Shown here piece after piece: positions 6,101-6,530 of a DNA stretch of 6,530 bases. Numbering within the stretch: the stretch's first letter is position 1; each line of letters begins with the position of its first letter. A model generated the notes under the pieces. It was not told the DNA's origin and made no database searches. It was given only the letters and a program-made list of their open reading frames with translations. The stretch is from NCBI GenBank assembly GCA_007124535.1, contig SLEY01000054.1:1-6530 (forward strand), in the 5' to 3' direction. The position numbers were made by a program, and so were the translations under genes. This DNA is from Planctomycetaceae bacterium (GTDB taxonomy: Bacteria > Planctomycetota > Planctomycetia > Pirellulales > Pirellulaceae).

Positions 6101-6530
6101 TCTACCGGGCGTGGCCGGGTTTGACGGAGTTGGTCCGGCGGCGTATCGATGCGGCCAAACGAGTCCAGGCGGCCTTTTGGGGCGAATTCGAAAGGGAGAT
6201 CCTCAGCGGGCGGCGGGGCGAAGTGGCTCAACGGACGGCCCGCCAATTCTGCGCACAGTTCATCGAACTCCCCGCTGGCGAATTCCACATGGGGGCCCCA
6301 AGGAAAAGCAGGGCATGCCCCCCGACCTGCGTTGGCGATGGCAGGCGTATTTGGAGCGGGAGGGGGACCCGGAAGAATTGGCAGAACAACACCTCTCCCA
6401 ATTCGTCTTTGCACCGAACAAGGCGGACCAAGACCAGAAACAATCCCTGCTACAATGGTGGACCGAAGTCTTTCGTGACCGTGATATCACCAAGTTGGAA
6501 GACCAGCTATATCCCGGCGACGAGACCCCG
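5722..6530 (+). pseudogene. Out-of-frame remnant of STAND (NACHT) C-terminal helices plus FGE-sulfatase domain
   Basis: A second frame is open from 5722 to the window end and becomes protein-like from about 5821: DGVYWRNRTLQEFF then TAYWLAQFC (5830-5898), EAYYWVWRFLCEMP (5959-6000), and EMIYRAWPGL before a helical stretch. The RTLQEFFTAYWLA pattern is typical of the helical region after a NACHT/STAND NTPase. The NTPase core itself, with Walker A and B, is absent: only about 100 bases separate this from the TIR. From 6259 an FGE-sulfatase (SUMF1/EgtB-type, C-type-lectin-like) domain begins, FIELPAGEFHMGAP. At the G5C4 run near 6291-6299 the sense shifts by one base. In the new frame 77 codons follow, including KEKQGMPPDLRW, DPEELAE, QWWTEVFRDRD and YPGDETP, to the edge. 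A large deletion plus a one-base loss explains this; assembly error is the alternative. Confidence 0.7.
5769..5822 (+). other. Inferred deletion junction and first frame change
   Basis: TIR-type sequence fades after about 5745 and STAND-type sequence in a frame shifted by minus one base starts by about 5821. The breakpoint therefore lies in this short stretch, consistent with loss of 3n+1 bases. The arms GCCCG (5769-5773) and CGGGC (5781-5785) form a small stem here, which might have promoted deletion. The exact point cannot be fixed without an intact homologue. Confidence 0.45.

Noticed and set aside
5815..6414. Minus-strand open frame of 199 codons
   Set aside because: It is antisense to the STAND/FGE remnant, whose conserved motifs are on the plus strand.

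Overview
The window most resembles a planctomycete chromosome, probably Pirellulales-like. This is inferred from the moderately GC-rich sequence, long spacers full of palindromes and short repeats, a large secreted clan GH-A glycoside hydrolase, and a TIR/STAND/FGE-type protein. No rRNA or marker gene confirms the taxon.

Left part (1-3155, minus strand): two well-formed genes share a direction. argG (1941-3155, 404 aa) encodes argininosuccinate synthase, the penultimate step of arginine synthesis. A secreted clan GH-A glycoside hydrolase starts 57 bases downstream, with its own strong Shine-Dalgarno, and runs off the left edge after 627 codons. They may be co-transcribed, but no shared function is evident.

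Middle (3156-4241): more than 1 kb without a convincing gene. It holds two perfect hairpins, one imperfect hairpin, a tract very poor in G and T on the plus strand (G-quadruplex potential on the minus strand), a short direct-repeat array and an isolated palindrome. A good sigma70-like promoter follows and leads into an unrecognised 158-aa gene (4242-4718) with a 7-7-7 dyad just before its start codon.

Right part (4719-6530, plus strand): a 0.5-kb spacer carries a degenerate repeat with a spacing of about 21 bases and a TTGACA promoter candidate. It leads into the most interesting locus, the remains of a TIR-STAND-FGE conflict/signalling protein. The TIR domain looks intact, including the putative catalytic Glu. 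The NTPase core expected between the TIR and the STAND C-terminal helices is absent. The reading frame changes at that junction and again inside the FGE-sulfatase domain. As it stands the locus would make only a TIR protein of 276 aa with an out-of-frame basic tail. The FGE domain continues past the right edge.

Overall the window is a boundary between housekeeping/catabolic genes and a repeat-rich accessory segment holding a decayed, or possibly mis-assembled, immune-type gene.
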